Positions 49,143-57,195 of a DNA stretch of 60,567 nucleotides are shown piece by piece (position 1 is the first letter of the stretch; the number at the start of each line of letters is the position of its first letter). The stretch spans positions 1 through 60,567 of the forward strand of contig CAZDDI010000021.1 in assembly GCA_964504195.1 (NCBI GenBank), in the 5' to 3' direction. The notes beneath the pieces are model-generated. The model had not been told where the DNA came from. It ran no database searches and worked only from the letters and a program-made list of their open reading frames with translations. This DNA comes from CAZDDI01 sp964504195 (GTDB taxonomy: Bacteria; Chloroflexota; Anaerolineae; B4-G1; SLSP01). The position numbers and the translations under genes were made by a program.

Positions 49143-51164
49143 ATGAACTACGAACAAGGATTGGCGGCGCTCAAATCGCAGTTGCAGGGGGAGGCGCTTG
49201 AAGCTTTCCTGGTCTTTGAAGCGCGCCTGCACGAGAATCTCAGACAAGAACAGCTTTTTGGTACGAACGAGACTTGCCGTTCGGAACGCAGCGCGGTAAT
49301 CCACGAGTTGAACCGCCTGGCGTTAGTACACAATCTCCCCAGCTTCAATGATCTCTGCGCGGGACGTGCGCCCCTGGTTGCTCCTGCCGCCGATATGCCC
49401 TCACTCCGCACCGCCTTGCAGCGGCTCGATGCGGTGGACATCGAAACGCTCTGCCTCGATCACTTCCCCGCCGTCTACGATAAATTCGGGCGCGGCCTGC
49501 GGCGCGATGAAATGATCAATCTGCTGCTGGATTACGTCCGCCGGAGTCCCGCCGCCGCCCCGCAGCTGGCCGGGTTGTTGACGAACGCTCAGCCCATTGA
49601 CGCTGCTTCACCTGGCGGGCGCAACCTCAAGCCGGTTGCTCCGTCCTCTGCCGCGCCTACCGGCCCGATTCGCAACCGCTGGGCGCTGCTCGTGGGCATT
49701 GATGCTTACATTGATCCGGCCTTCCCCACGCTCAAGTATTGCGTCCGCGATGTCACCGCGCTCGCGGCGGCGCTCAAGGCGGTCGGCTATACCGTCGTCA
49801 CCCTCCACGATAACGCTTCGCCGCATCTGCTGCCCACGCGCGACAACGTCGAGGCGGAGCTGGAGCGGATCTGCCAGGTCGCCGGAGAGGATGACCTGAT
49901 CTGGGCGCATTTTTCCTGTCACGGCATGGTGACGGGGGGCCGCGCCGTGCTGATAACCCACGAGACGCGCAGCCCCTCCCTCGCGCGTAAAGCCTTGCCC
50001 CTGAGCGACATCGAGCACATCCTGCACAGCAGTAAAGCGCGCCGCCGCATCCTCACGCTCGACGCCTGTCACATCGGCGTCCAGGTCGGGCGCGACATCG
50101 CCGATCCGGCCTTCATCCGCAACGCCTATGAGCTGGCCGAGGGCTTCGCGCTGCTGGCGGCCAGCACTTCGCAGCAGATTGCGCAGGAGTGGGACGAGAA
50201 GCAGCACGGCGTTTTCACCTACTACCTGCTTGAGGGCTTGAGCGGGGCAGCCGACCGATCCGGCAAGCGCTTCGTCACCGTGAGCGATCTCACCACCCAC
50301 GCGCTCGATGGCCTGCGCCGCTGGAACGTCGAGCATGGCGGTCTGCTCCAGGAGCCAACCGCTCGTACTGAGGGCCTGGGTGATATGATCCTGGCCGATT
50401 TCCGCGCCGCGCCGGATGCGCCCCCCGCAAACGGCAATCCCGGCGGCGGGCGCGGTGGCGTTGCGCCCAATCCCTTCGGCAAGACTGGGCGTATTGCCGA
50501 CCCCGTACACTTTTTCGACCGCGAACTGCTGCTGCGCCGTATCTTTGAGGAGTTGCGCAAGGGCGTGAACCTCTCGCTGGTGGGCGAATCGCAGGTGGGC
50601 AAGTCCTCGCTGTTGGCGCAGGTATGCGCCGCCGGGCCGGAGTCGCTGGGGCTGCCCGCCGAAGCCTTCGCGTACCTCAACTTCGAGTGGGTGCATGATG
50701 AGGAGGATTTCTACCTGGCGCTCGCCGATGCGCTGCAGCTTCCCGAACCGTTGCGCGGCTACAAGCTCACCCGCGCCCTAGGCGCGCGCCGCCATATCCT
50801 GTGCCTCGATGAGATTGAGAAGATGGCTTGGGATGGGTTCACCGTCCATCTCCGTAGCCAGCTGCGCGGGCTGGCCGATGGCCCGGCGGCCCCGCTCAAA
50901 CTGGTGATTGCCAGCCGTTCGCCGTTGGCCCGGCTGTTCCCCGATTCGCCGGAACTCGATTCGCCGCTGGCGGGCATCTGCCTGCACCTGGACGTAGGCC
51001 CTTTCTCGCCGGACGTGGCACGGGCTTTTCTGGCGGCGCGATTGGCCGGTACCGGCATCACCTTCACCGAGGCTGAGATCGCGCGCCTGCTCGCCGAAAC
51101 CGGCGGCCATCCCGCTCGCCTCCAACGTGCCGCCGCTGACCTGTACGATGCCAGGCGCGGCTAA
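49143..51164 (+). CDS. EAD-like/caspase-like protease/STAND-type ATPase fusion
   Basis: The 673-residue protein has four parts. An N-terminal helical domain (1-80, 'EARLHENLRQEQLFG' and 'HELNRLALVHNLPSFNDLC') and a second helical domain resembling effector-associated domains (90-145, 'DIETLCLDHFPAVYDKFG') come first. A caspase-like C14 domain (about 178-420) carries H260 in SCHG and C309 in LDACHIG, so it looks active. After a Gly/Pro linker, an ATPase has Walker A GESQVGKSS (K487) and Walker B LCLDEIE (D556). Such fusions are typical of prokaryotic conflict and programmed-death systems. CCGGAG precedes the ATG. A related ATPase lies in the next gene. Confidence 0.88.
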   Translation: MNYEQGLAALKSQLQGEALEAFLVFEARLHENLRQEQLFGTNETCRSERSAVIHELNRLALVHNLPSFNDLCAGRAPLVAPAADMPSLRTALQRLDAVDIETLCLDHFPAVYDKFGRGLRRDEMINLLLDYVRRSPAAAPQLAGLLTNAQPIDAASPGGRNLKPVAPSSAAPTGPIRNRWALLVGIDAYIDPAFPTLKYCVRDVTALAAALKAVGYTVVTLHDNASPHLLPTRDNVEAELERICQVAGEDDLIWAHFSCHGMVTGGRAVLITHETRSPSLARKALPLSDIEHILHSSKARRRILTLDACHIGVQVGRDIADPAFIRNAYELAEGFALLAASTSQQIAQEWDEKQHGVFTYYLLEGLSGAADRSGKRFVTVSDLTTHALDGLRRWNVEHGGLLQEPTARTEGLGDMILADFRAAPDAPPANGNPGGGRGGVAPNPFGKTGRIADPVHFFDRELLLRRIFEELRKGVNLSLVGESQVGKSSLLAQVCAAGPESLGLPAEAFAYLNFEWVHDEEDFYLALADALQLPEPLRGYKLTRALGARRHILCLDEIEKMAWDGFTVHLRSQLRGLADGPAAPLKLVIASRSPLARLFPDSPELDSPLAGICLHLDVGPFSPDVARAFLAARLAGTGITFTEAEIARLLAETGGHPARLQRAAADLYDARRG

Positions 51165-51170
51165 CGGGAT

Positions 51171-51275
51171 ATAACGCAAAGACGCCAGGACGCAAAGATT
51201 TCCCGATTCGCCTTTTCGCTTTCTCGCTGACTCGCTATTGATTTTGAGATTTGCCGATTTGAGATTTGTAGAGGA
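51171..51275. repeat. Two word-based intergenic elements in series
   Basis: 'aacgcaaagacgccaggacgcaaag' (51173-51197) is followed by 'ttttcgctttctcgctgactcgc' text and then two copies of 'tttgagatttg' (about 51241-51269) up to the ribosome site of the next gene. The same words occur at 42700-42748 and 54061-54125. Confidence 0.6.
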
Positions 51276-51280
51276 GATTT

Positions 51281-54043
51281 ATGCCCACATTCCCCAAGTA
51301 TCACGGAACCCTGCCGCCGGTGCTGAACCCGCTGAACTTGCGGCACTACTTGTTGCTGTTCTCCTGGATTCTTTTTCGCCCGGCGGCGCTCAAGACTTAT
51401 CTCTATCAGGCTGATCCGGCGCTGTATCGCGCGCATTCCAAATCCTGGCTACGTTACTCTGCTCGCAACCCGGCTTACCGCAGTCTCTATATTATGCTCC
51501 CCACACTCTCGTTGAGCCTGGCGATGTTGTTGAGCCTGTTATTGACGTTGACTCTAGGGGATCCCGGCAGCACTGATTGGGGTCAATGGCTATTAGTAGT
51601 GGTGGGCGCAGTATGTGGCGGCTTTGTGTTAGGTTGGCTGTTTACCTTTTCTTATGGCACCGTACCCGGCATGGTAGCTGCTGTTATGCTGGGTTTTACT
51701 TTGGCTGCTGCAGGGGCCTTAGCTGTGGCTGGCAATCCGTATGCCGCAGTGGTGATATTCACTATTGGCTGGGGGCTGGGCCTAGAGCTTTTCATGGCTG
51801 CGGCGCATCTTACGGCGGCTGGTGCGGGCGTAGGTGCGGTGGTGGGTGTTGTAAGCGGGTCTGCATTTGCCCTTTTAGGCTATTTGACCGTAGGCACTTG
51901 GGAACAAGCATTGCAATTGGGGCTTTTCGGCGCATTGCTTTTGGGTGGGTTGTTTGCATTGGGGGCATCGCGTGTGGTGCTTTATCCAGGCGAATTGCTC
52001 ATGGCGTGTTTTAGCCCTCAGTTTGGCTTCCGGCATCCTTTATTTTGGGATCGTTTGTTGATTGTGGCATTGCCTGGTTCGCGTCGCGTTGTGCGGCAGG
52101 CATTGCAGCAAAACGATAGCGCTTCGATCTCATTATTGGTAACAATTTGCGCCAATCCATTCCAGCATTGGGCTGCACAAACTGAGCTGTACGCTTATCT
52201 GCACACTCATCCACAACCCTTGCGTTTTCTCTACGATCTTTTGACGCGCCCTGAGTTGGATGAATTTGCCCTGGTTCCTACTTCGGATACCTGGGACTTT
52301 TTCCCTTCTGCGCGACGCTTTGTGTTAGGTGAGTTTGGCCGCGAGCGTGACTATGGCAACGATTGGCCTGGCTGGTTGGCTGAGCGGTGGAGCTGGCAGA
52401 TTGCGCGGGTGCTGTGCAATCGTCAGACTACGTCTCTCACTCGCTTTGCAATTTTGCTTTACATTCTGTTAGATGAAGATATGGTATCTTCTGATGCTTT
52501 TGCTTTGCACTTCTATGCGGACATCTATCATGGTTTGACCGCTTACCCTGGTGGCGCAGAAATCGCGCAGACCTTTGATACTCTAGCTGAGTTGCTCGCT
52601 TACGACACGGTGCTGGATTTGCCGCGTGCTACGCACATTACTTTCACCACGCCTGTGGAAGCACAGTTGCGCCCGGCGGTTTTCTCTGCTTTGTTCGAAC
52701 TTTGCCGGATTGGGGCTGAAATGGCAACCTTCCGCGACGCCACCAGCCGCGTGAACCAGCTCGCGGCGCTGGCCCGCGCGACCGATGCGCTCGATACGCT
52801 CGATGAGTTTGTGCTGGCGGAGACTTATCCGCCGGAGCAGTATCTCTTCCGCCGGATCATCCGCCAGTGGCGGCGCATGGTCAGTGAGGCGGGCGGCGCG
52901 GCGGGGCGGATCGAGATCGTCGCGCCCGTCGCCAATCCCTATGTGGCAGGCAATCCTGTCACTGGCGCGCTGTTCGTGGGCCGCGAGGATGTCCTCCGCC
53001 GTCTGGAAGAGCTGTGGTGCAATGCCGAGCATCCGCCTTCGGTGGTGCTCTACGGCCACCGGCGCATGGGCAAATCCTCGATTCTGCACAACCTGGGCGC
53101 GCGCTTCGGGGCGGATACGCTCATTGTGGATTTCAACATGCAGCGGGTGGGGCTGGTCGCCAGCACCGGCGAGCTGCTCTATAACCTGGCGCTGGCGATT
53201 TTCGATGAGACGGCACGGGTGGCTCTGCGCCTCCCCGAACCGGACGAAGCGCGTTTCTGTGAGCACAACCCCTACACCGCCTTCAATCGCTTTCTCAAAC
53301 GGTTGGAGCAGGCGCGCGGCGCGCGGCGGTTCATCATCACCCTGGATGAATTTGAGCTGATTGAGCAGGGCATTGCCAGTGGGCAGCTGGAGCCGCACTT
53401 GCTGGATTTCTGGCGCGGCGTGATCCAGACCTATCCCTGGTTTGTGATGGCCTTTGCCGGGCTGCACACGCTCGAAGAGATGCGGCGCGATTACTGGCAT
53501 CCGCTCTTCGGCAGCGTCACCGCGATTCCGGTGAGCTTCCTCAGTCCGGGCGCGGCCACGCGCCTGATTACGCAGCCCGCGCTGGATTTCCCGCTCGATT
53601 ACGATGTGGACGCCATCGAACGCATCCTCGCGCTCACCAACGGGCAGCCCTATCTGGTGCAGCTGGTCGGCCACGCGCTGGTCACGCGCTTCAACCGGCA
53701 GACCTTCGAGGAGGGCGTGGAGCGCGAGCGGCGCTTCTCCCTGGCGGATGTGGATGCGGTCATCGCTGCGCCGGAGTTTTTCCGCGATGGCGACGCCTAC
53801 TTCACCGGCGTCTGGCGGCAGGCGGAGGTGTCTGCTCCCGCAGGCCAAACGGCAGCGTTGACCGCTCTGGTCGCGGGCGTGCTCTCCGCCGAGGAGCTCG
53901 CCGCATCAACGGGGTTGACCTTGCCCGCCGCCCTCGCCGCGCTCGAGGCTTTGGCCGCTCACGATGTTGTCTTGCAACAGTCTGGGGGTTGGGCCTTCAC
54001 CGTCGAACTCATGCGCCGCTGGGTGGCTGCGCGTAAAACGTGA
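51281..54043 (+). CDS. Membrane-anchored STAND/AAA-type ATPase
   Basis: The 920-residue protein has six to seven hydrophobic helices (about residues 70-250), a soluble helical region (about 260-540), then an ATPase domain (about 565-800) and a C-terminal winged-helix-like segment ('LSAEELAASTGLTLPAALAALEAL'). Walker A is GHRRMGKSS (K598) and Walker B IITLDEFE (D689). The ATPase resembles that of the caspase gene 116 bases upstream ('VTGALFVGREDVLRRLEEL' against 'DPVHFFDRELLLRRIFEEL'). GAGGAG precedes the ATG. Codon use changes abruptly near 52700: T/A-rich third positions before, strongly G/C-rich after, suggesting a recombined C-terminal half. Confidence 0.85.
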   Translation: MPTFPKYHGTLPPVLNPLNLRHYLLLFSWILFRPAALKTYLYQADPALYRAHSKSWLRYSARNPAYRSLYIMLPTLSLSLAMLLSLLLTLTLGDPGSTDWGQWLLVVVGAVCGGFVLGWLFTFSYGTVPGMVAAVMLGFTLAAAGALAVAGNPYAAVVIFTIGWGLGLELFMAAAHLTAAGAGVGAVVGVVSGSAFALLGYLTVGTWEQALQLGLFGALLLGGLFALGASRVVLYPGELLMACFSPQFGFRHPLFWDRLLIVALPGSRRVVRQALQQNDSASISLLVTICANPFQHWAAQTELYAYLHTHPQPLRFLYDLLTRPELDEFALVPTSDTWDFFPSARRFVLGEFGRERDYGNDWPGWLAERWSWQIARVLCNRQTTSLTRFAILLYILLDEDMVSSDAFALHFYADIYHGLTAYPGGAEIAQTFDTLAELLAYDTVLDLPRATHITFTTPVEAQLRPAVFSALFELCRIGAEMATFRDATSRVNQLAALARATDALDTLDEFVLAETYPPEQYLFRRIIRQWRRMVSEAGGAAGRIEIVAPVANPYVAGNPVTGALFVGREDVLRRLEELWCNAEHPPSVVLYGHRRMGKSSILHNLGARFGADTLIVDFNMQRVGLVASTGELLYNLALAIFDETARVALRLPEPDEARFCEHNPYTAFNRFLKRLEQARGARRFIITLDEFELIEQGIASGQLEPHLLDFWRGVIQTYPWFVMAFAGLHTLEEMRRDYWHPLFGSVTAIPVSFLSPGAATRLITQPALDFPLDYDVDAIERILALTNGQPYLVQLVGHALVTRFNRQTFEEGVERERRFSLADVDAVIAAPEFFRDGDAYFTGVWRQAEVSAPAGQTAALTALVAGVLSAEELAASTGLTLPAALAALEALAAHDVVLQQSGGWAFTVELMRRWVAARKT

Positions 54044-54122
54044 AACGTAAAGACATAATGCGCCTTCTCGCCTTTTCGCTTTTCCGTCTTCTCGCTTTCA
54101 CCGGTTGTGATTTGAGATTCGC
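54033..54122. repeat. Word-based intergenic element
   Basis: 'cgtaaaacgtgaaacgtaaag' (54032-54053) is followed by 'cttctcgccttttcgcttttccg' text (54063-54088) and 'gatttgagatt' (54110-54120). It lies between the membrane ATPase and YjbQ genes. Words match those at 45165, 51209 and 51241. Confidence 0.55.
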
Positions 54123-54133
54123 AGGAGGCAGTG

Positions 54134-54550
54134 ATGATTGTAACGCAGGAATTGCAGGTCCGCACGCGCGGCAACGCGGATATGCTGGACATCACGCATG
54201 AGGTGGGACAGGCCGTGGCTGTTTCGGGGCTGCGTGCGGGCATTGTCACGCTCTTTTGCCCCGGCTCCACCGGCGGGCTGACCACCATCGAGTACGAGAG
54301 CGGCGTGGTGAGCGATTTACAGCAGGTCTTCGATGAAATCGCTCCGCCGGAGCGTCCCTATCGCCATCACTTGCGCTGGGGCGACGATAACGGTCATGCC
54401 CACGTCCGCGCTGCGCTCATCGGGCCATCGCTCACCGTGCCCTTCGTCGCGGGGCGGCTCACGCTCGGCACCTGGCAGCAGATCGTCTTCATTGATTTCG
54501 ATACCTCGCCGCGCTCCCGGCGGTTGGTGGTGCAGATCATGGGGGAGTGA
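54134..54550 (+). CDS. yjbQ: YjbQ/UPF0047 family protein
   Basis: The protein has about 138 residues and is compact and beta-rich. The conserved signature is present as RHHLRWGDDNGHAHVRAALIGPS, split here as HH-x3-GDDN and GHAHV, with 'LFCPGSTGGLTTIEYE' ahead of it and 'LGTWQQIVFIDFD' after. Members have been associated with thiamin-phosphate-synthase-like activity, but the physiological role is unsettled. ATG at 54134 sits five bases from AGGAGG; the adjacent GTG at 54131 would be too close. It ends in a canonical terminator. Its relation to the ATPase genes upstream is unclear; the spacing allows co-transcription. Confidence 0.92.
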   Translation: MIVTQELQVRTRGNADMLDITHEVGQAVAVSGLRAGIVTLFCPGSTGGLTTIEYESGVVSDLQQVFDEIAPPERPYRHHLRWGDDNGHAHVRAALIGPSLTVPFVAGRLTLGTWQQIVFIDFDTSPRSRRLVVQIMGE

Positions 54551-54566
54551 GGGGCTGGGAACAGCA

Positions 54567-54606
54567 CCCGCCCGGCAAGCTTATAGCTCGTCGGGCGGGC
54601 TTTTTT
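54567..54606 (+). terminator. Intrinsic terminator of yjbQ
   Basis: CCCGCCCG (54567-54574) pairs with CGGGCGGG (54592-54599) over a 17-base loop, followed by C and T6 (54601-54606). The convergent hydroxylase gene ends 25 bases further on. Confidence 0.85.
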
Positions 54607-54630
54607 ACAGGGTTCGTGGCTGAAACTGTC

Positions 54631-55263
54631 TTATGCCGGATCCGTCCCGAACACCTTATCCCACAGCCTACTCGTCACGCCAAAACGCTGATCAGGTGTC
54701 TTCCCGTGATGTTGCATATGATGTTTCCGCATCCGCTGGAAGTATCCCCACTCGATTTGGATGTGGTGCATGGCGTAGTGGGTCATATCGTAGAGTAGAT
54801 AGCCCATGCCGAAGCCGGAAAACAGGGGCGCGATCCAGTGTGGTGCGTTCAAGAGCACCCCCAGCACGCCGTAGAACAGCGCGTAGAAGAGCAGCGCCAG
54901 CGGGATGCTCACCGGCGGCGGCATCACCAGTCGCGTTTTGGACATTGGTTGCGCGTGATGGACGCCGTGGAAGAGGAACGATACCCGCTCCTGCCATGGC
55001 GCACGCGGGTGGAAGTGGAAGAGGAAGCGGTGCAGCCCATATTCGGCCAGTGTCCACAGGGCCAGGCCGATGAGGAACCCTGCCGGAATCGTGAGCGGCG
55101 ATACCTCCGTCGGGCGCGTGAGAATCGCACGGGCCACGAAGTAGCCGATTACCGGCAGCCAGATCGCTGCTACCACGCCCGGATGGATGTGGGTGAAAAA
55201 TTCCAGGAAGTCAGACTCGAAAAGCCGGATAGGTTTTTTACTGCTGCTTTCGGGATGAGACAT
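54631..55263 (-). CDS. Fatty acid hydroxylase/sterol desaturase superfamily membrane enzyme
   Basis: The 210-residue integral membrane di-iron oxygenase has about four helices. The histidine clusters of the superfamily are present: HRFLFH near residue 75, HGVHH near 98, and the distal group 'THYAMHH' and 'HHMQHH' near 160-180. The pattern is closest to fatty acid 2-hydroxylases (Scs7-like), which hydroxylate acyl chains of sphingolipids; in bacteria the lipid substrate is uncertain. It needs oxygen, so the host is probably aerobic or facultative (inference). A GGAGTTA site is just before the ATG. It is alone on its strand. Confidence 0.9.
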   Translation of the reverse strand: MSHPESSSKKPIRLFESDFLEFFTHIHPGVVAAIWLPVIGYFVARAILTRPTEVSPLTIPAGFLIGLALWTLAEYGLHRFLFHFHPRAPWQERVSFLFHGVHHAQPMSKTRLVMPPPVSIPLALLFYALFYGVLGVLLNAPHWIAPLFSGFGMGYLLYDMTHYAMHHIQIEWGYFQRMRKHHMQHHGKTPDQRFGVTSRLWDKVFGTDPA

Positions 55264-55554
55264 GGGTAACTCCTTTAACGGTGGTTGAGCCTGTCGAAAC
55301 CAGTGTCGTGCAGCGCGCGCTTCTATAGCGATGATAACCGAAACGGCGAAAACTTCAATTTAGAATCTTCCAGGAAAATAAACCTTCCATTTGCTCCCGC
55401 TGGATTGCTAAATCCAGCGGTTTACCAGATACCCCTGGTAGAGCAGAGGCGTGGATTTGACAATCCACGCCGAGCGCGGTGGACGGTTTTAATTCTTGGA
55501 ACGGTCTTACGCTTGTGCGCGTCACCAATTCCCCCCAAATTCTCCGCCAGGGTA
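55264..55554. other. Gap with a REP-like copy
   Basis: There is no gene from 55264 to the promoter. The REP-like unit GGTGGTTGAGCCTGTCGAAACC is split as GGTGGTTGAGC (55280-55290) and CTGTCGAAACC (55291-55301). An imperfect inverted repeat around 'gctggattgctaaatccagcgg' (about 55399-55420) forms a small hairpin. Confidence 0.5.
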
Positions 55555-55582
55555 TTGACAAAAGTGTTTCTGGACTTATAAT
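55555..55582 (+). promoter_or_regulatory. Consensus promoter of the GntR-SBP regulator/sugar operon
   Basis: Perfect TTGACA (55555-55560) and TATAAT (55577-55582) are separated by 16 bases. It is the strongest promoter match in the window. Confidence 0.75.
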
Positions 55583-55597
55583 GTCATTATAATGTCA
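55576..55597 (+). promoter_or_regulatory. Candidate operator over the transcription start
   Basis: Two head-to-tail 11-base copies of TTATAATGTCA (55576-55586, 55587-55597) overlap the -10. Their junction makes the palindrome CATTATAATG (55585-55594), centred near the start site. A dimeric GntR-type regulator encoded just downstream could bind there. This is inference. Confidence 0.4.
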
Positions 55598-55626
55598 TAA
55601 CAGGTTGCTCCGAAAGACATCACACC

Positions 55627-57087
55627 GTGCAAATTGACCGTAACGCTCCCACACCTTTGTATCATCAGCTCAAACAGTTACTCATTCAACAGATTGAGTT
55701 AGGACTGTTTCCAGCGGGTGCTCCCTTGCCCTCAGAACAAGAATTGTGTACGCTCTACCAAATCAGTCGCGCTCCAGTGCGCCAGGCATTAGCCGAACTG
55801 GTTAACGAAGGGCGTATTTACCGGCGTGTGGGGGTAGGTACGTTTGTTACCCCGCAAGCTTCTGTTGACCCCGAACCTGTATTGTTCAAGGTGCTTGCAA
55901 ATGACCGTTGGGTGCAATTGTTCGAGCGCGTCACAGCTGATTGGGCGGCGCGGGCCAAACAGCCCCGCATCCATCTGGAAATGCAGATGCCGGAACGCTC
56001 CGAGTTTCATCAGACCTTACGCGATGCCACCGTGCAAGGTGACGCCCCAGATTTGGTCTCCGTGGATTACGTTTGGATTGCCGGATATGCCCGTGCTAAT
56101 TACATCGCGCCGCTGGAAACGATTGACGCGGCCTGGGTGCAGACGTTGCGGGCGGATTTGGAGCCGCCGGTGCGTTACAACCACACGTTGGACGGGCAAC
56201 TGTGGGGCATTCCGGTGCAGAGCGATGTGACGGGTTTATGGCTCCGACGCGATTGGTTCGCCGCTGAGGGCCTGTCCGCGCCGGTCACCTGGGACGAATG
56301 GCGCACACTGCTGGTGCATTTTGCGCGCCCAGATGTCATGACCCGTTGGGGACACCGCTGCTCGCTGGTGTTTCCCGGGGGCGTGGTAGCTGAAGAAGCC
56401 ACACTCAACGTGTTGCTCACCTTGATTTGGGGCGCGGGCGGGGATGTTCTGGACGCCTCTGGTGCATTCTCGCTGCTGCACCCGGCAATTATTGAGACAT
56501 TAACCTTCTTACGTTCATTGACCGAGAGCGGCTATATTGCGCCAGAGGCCCCGCGTTTGCACTGGTCGGATGCGCCTCGGATGCTTGCGTGGGGCGAGAC
56601 TCCCATGACGTTGGGGGGAACCTACGAATGGCCGGTCATTCAAGAATCATCTCCCTGGAAAACTGAGGCTGAAATGTTGGCGCATCTGGATTTTGTCCCC
56701 ATGCCGCGCCCTAGCGTAACACATGCGCCAGTGGCTTCATTGGGCGGCACCTCTTGGGTTGTGATGCGCCAATCCGATCTAAAAACCCTAAGCTGCGATT
56801 TGATGCAGCTTGCAATTCAATCCCCCTGGCTGTTACAATTCTATGCTCAAAATTGCCAGCTGTCGCCGTTTCGTTCGCTAAATCATGCCCTGGCCGAAGC
56901 CAGCCCATGGATTCGGAAAATTTTACCGCTGCTTTCATTGGCGCGTCCTCGTCCCTTGCTCCCGCAATACACGCGAATTTCGCGCTTCTTGCAACAGATG
57001 TTCGAGCAAGTCCTGTGGCAAGGCGCGCCGATTGAGGACACGTTGCGGCAAACGCAACGCTATCTGACCTTGTTGCTTGAGGATTGA
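55627..57087 (+). CDS. GntR-family regulator fused to an ABC sugar-binding-protein-like sensor
   Basis: The 486-residue protein has a GntR winged helix in residues 1-75 ('PLYHQLKQLLIQQIELGLF', 'SEQELCTLYQISRAPVRQAL', 'EGRIYRRVGVGTFV'). About 400 residues with the family 1 solute-binding-protein pattern follow: 'DAPDLVSVDYVWIAGYARAN', 'LWGIPVQSDVTGLWLRRDWF', 'LGGTYEWPV'. No signal peptide is present, so the sensor acts in the cytoplasm. The start is GTG at 55627 with a poor ribosome site. It precedes the genes of a sugar ABC importer by 105 bases. The likely role is to read the imported sugar and control this operon. Confidence 0.88.
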   Translation: MQIDRNAPTPLYHQLKQLLIQQIELGLFPAGAPLPSEQELCTLYQISRAPVRQALAELVNEGRIYRRVGVGTFVTPQASVDPEPVLFKVLANDRWVQLFERVTADWAARAKQPRIHLEMQMPERSEFHQTLRDATVQGDAPDLVSVDYVWIAGYARANYIAPLETIDAAWVQTLRADLEPPVRYNHTLDGQLWGIPVQSDVTGLWLRRDWFAAEGLSAPVTWDEWRTLLVHFARPDVMTRWGHRCSLVFPGGVVAEEATLNVLLTLIWGAGGDVLDASGAFSLLHPAIIETLTFLRSLTESGYIAPEAPRLHWSDAPRMLAWGETPMTLGGTYEWPVIQESSPWKTEAEMLAHLDFVPMPRPSVTHAPVASLGGTSWVVMRQSDLKTLSCDLMQLAIQSPWLLQFYAQNCQLSPFRSLNHALAEASPWIRKILPLLSLARPRPLLPQYTRISRFLQQMFEQVLWQGAPIEDTLRQTQRYLTLLLED

Positions 57088-57195
57088 CCCGGTTGACAAT
57101 CCTAAAGGAGGTGTCCATCAGCTAAACAGTTGCGGCGCTTGTATAGTATAGAGTGTGGTTTTTCTGACTTTCAATAAGATCCAAGGAGGAGTTTG

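Noticed and set aside
57093..57098. TTGACA after the GntR-SBP gene as a promoter of the binding-protein gene
   Set aside because: No -10 box stands 15-18 bases downstream. The TATAGT at 57142 lacks a matching -35.
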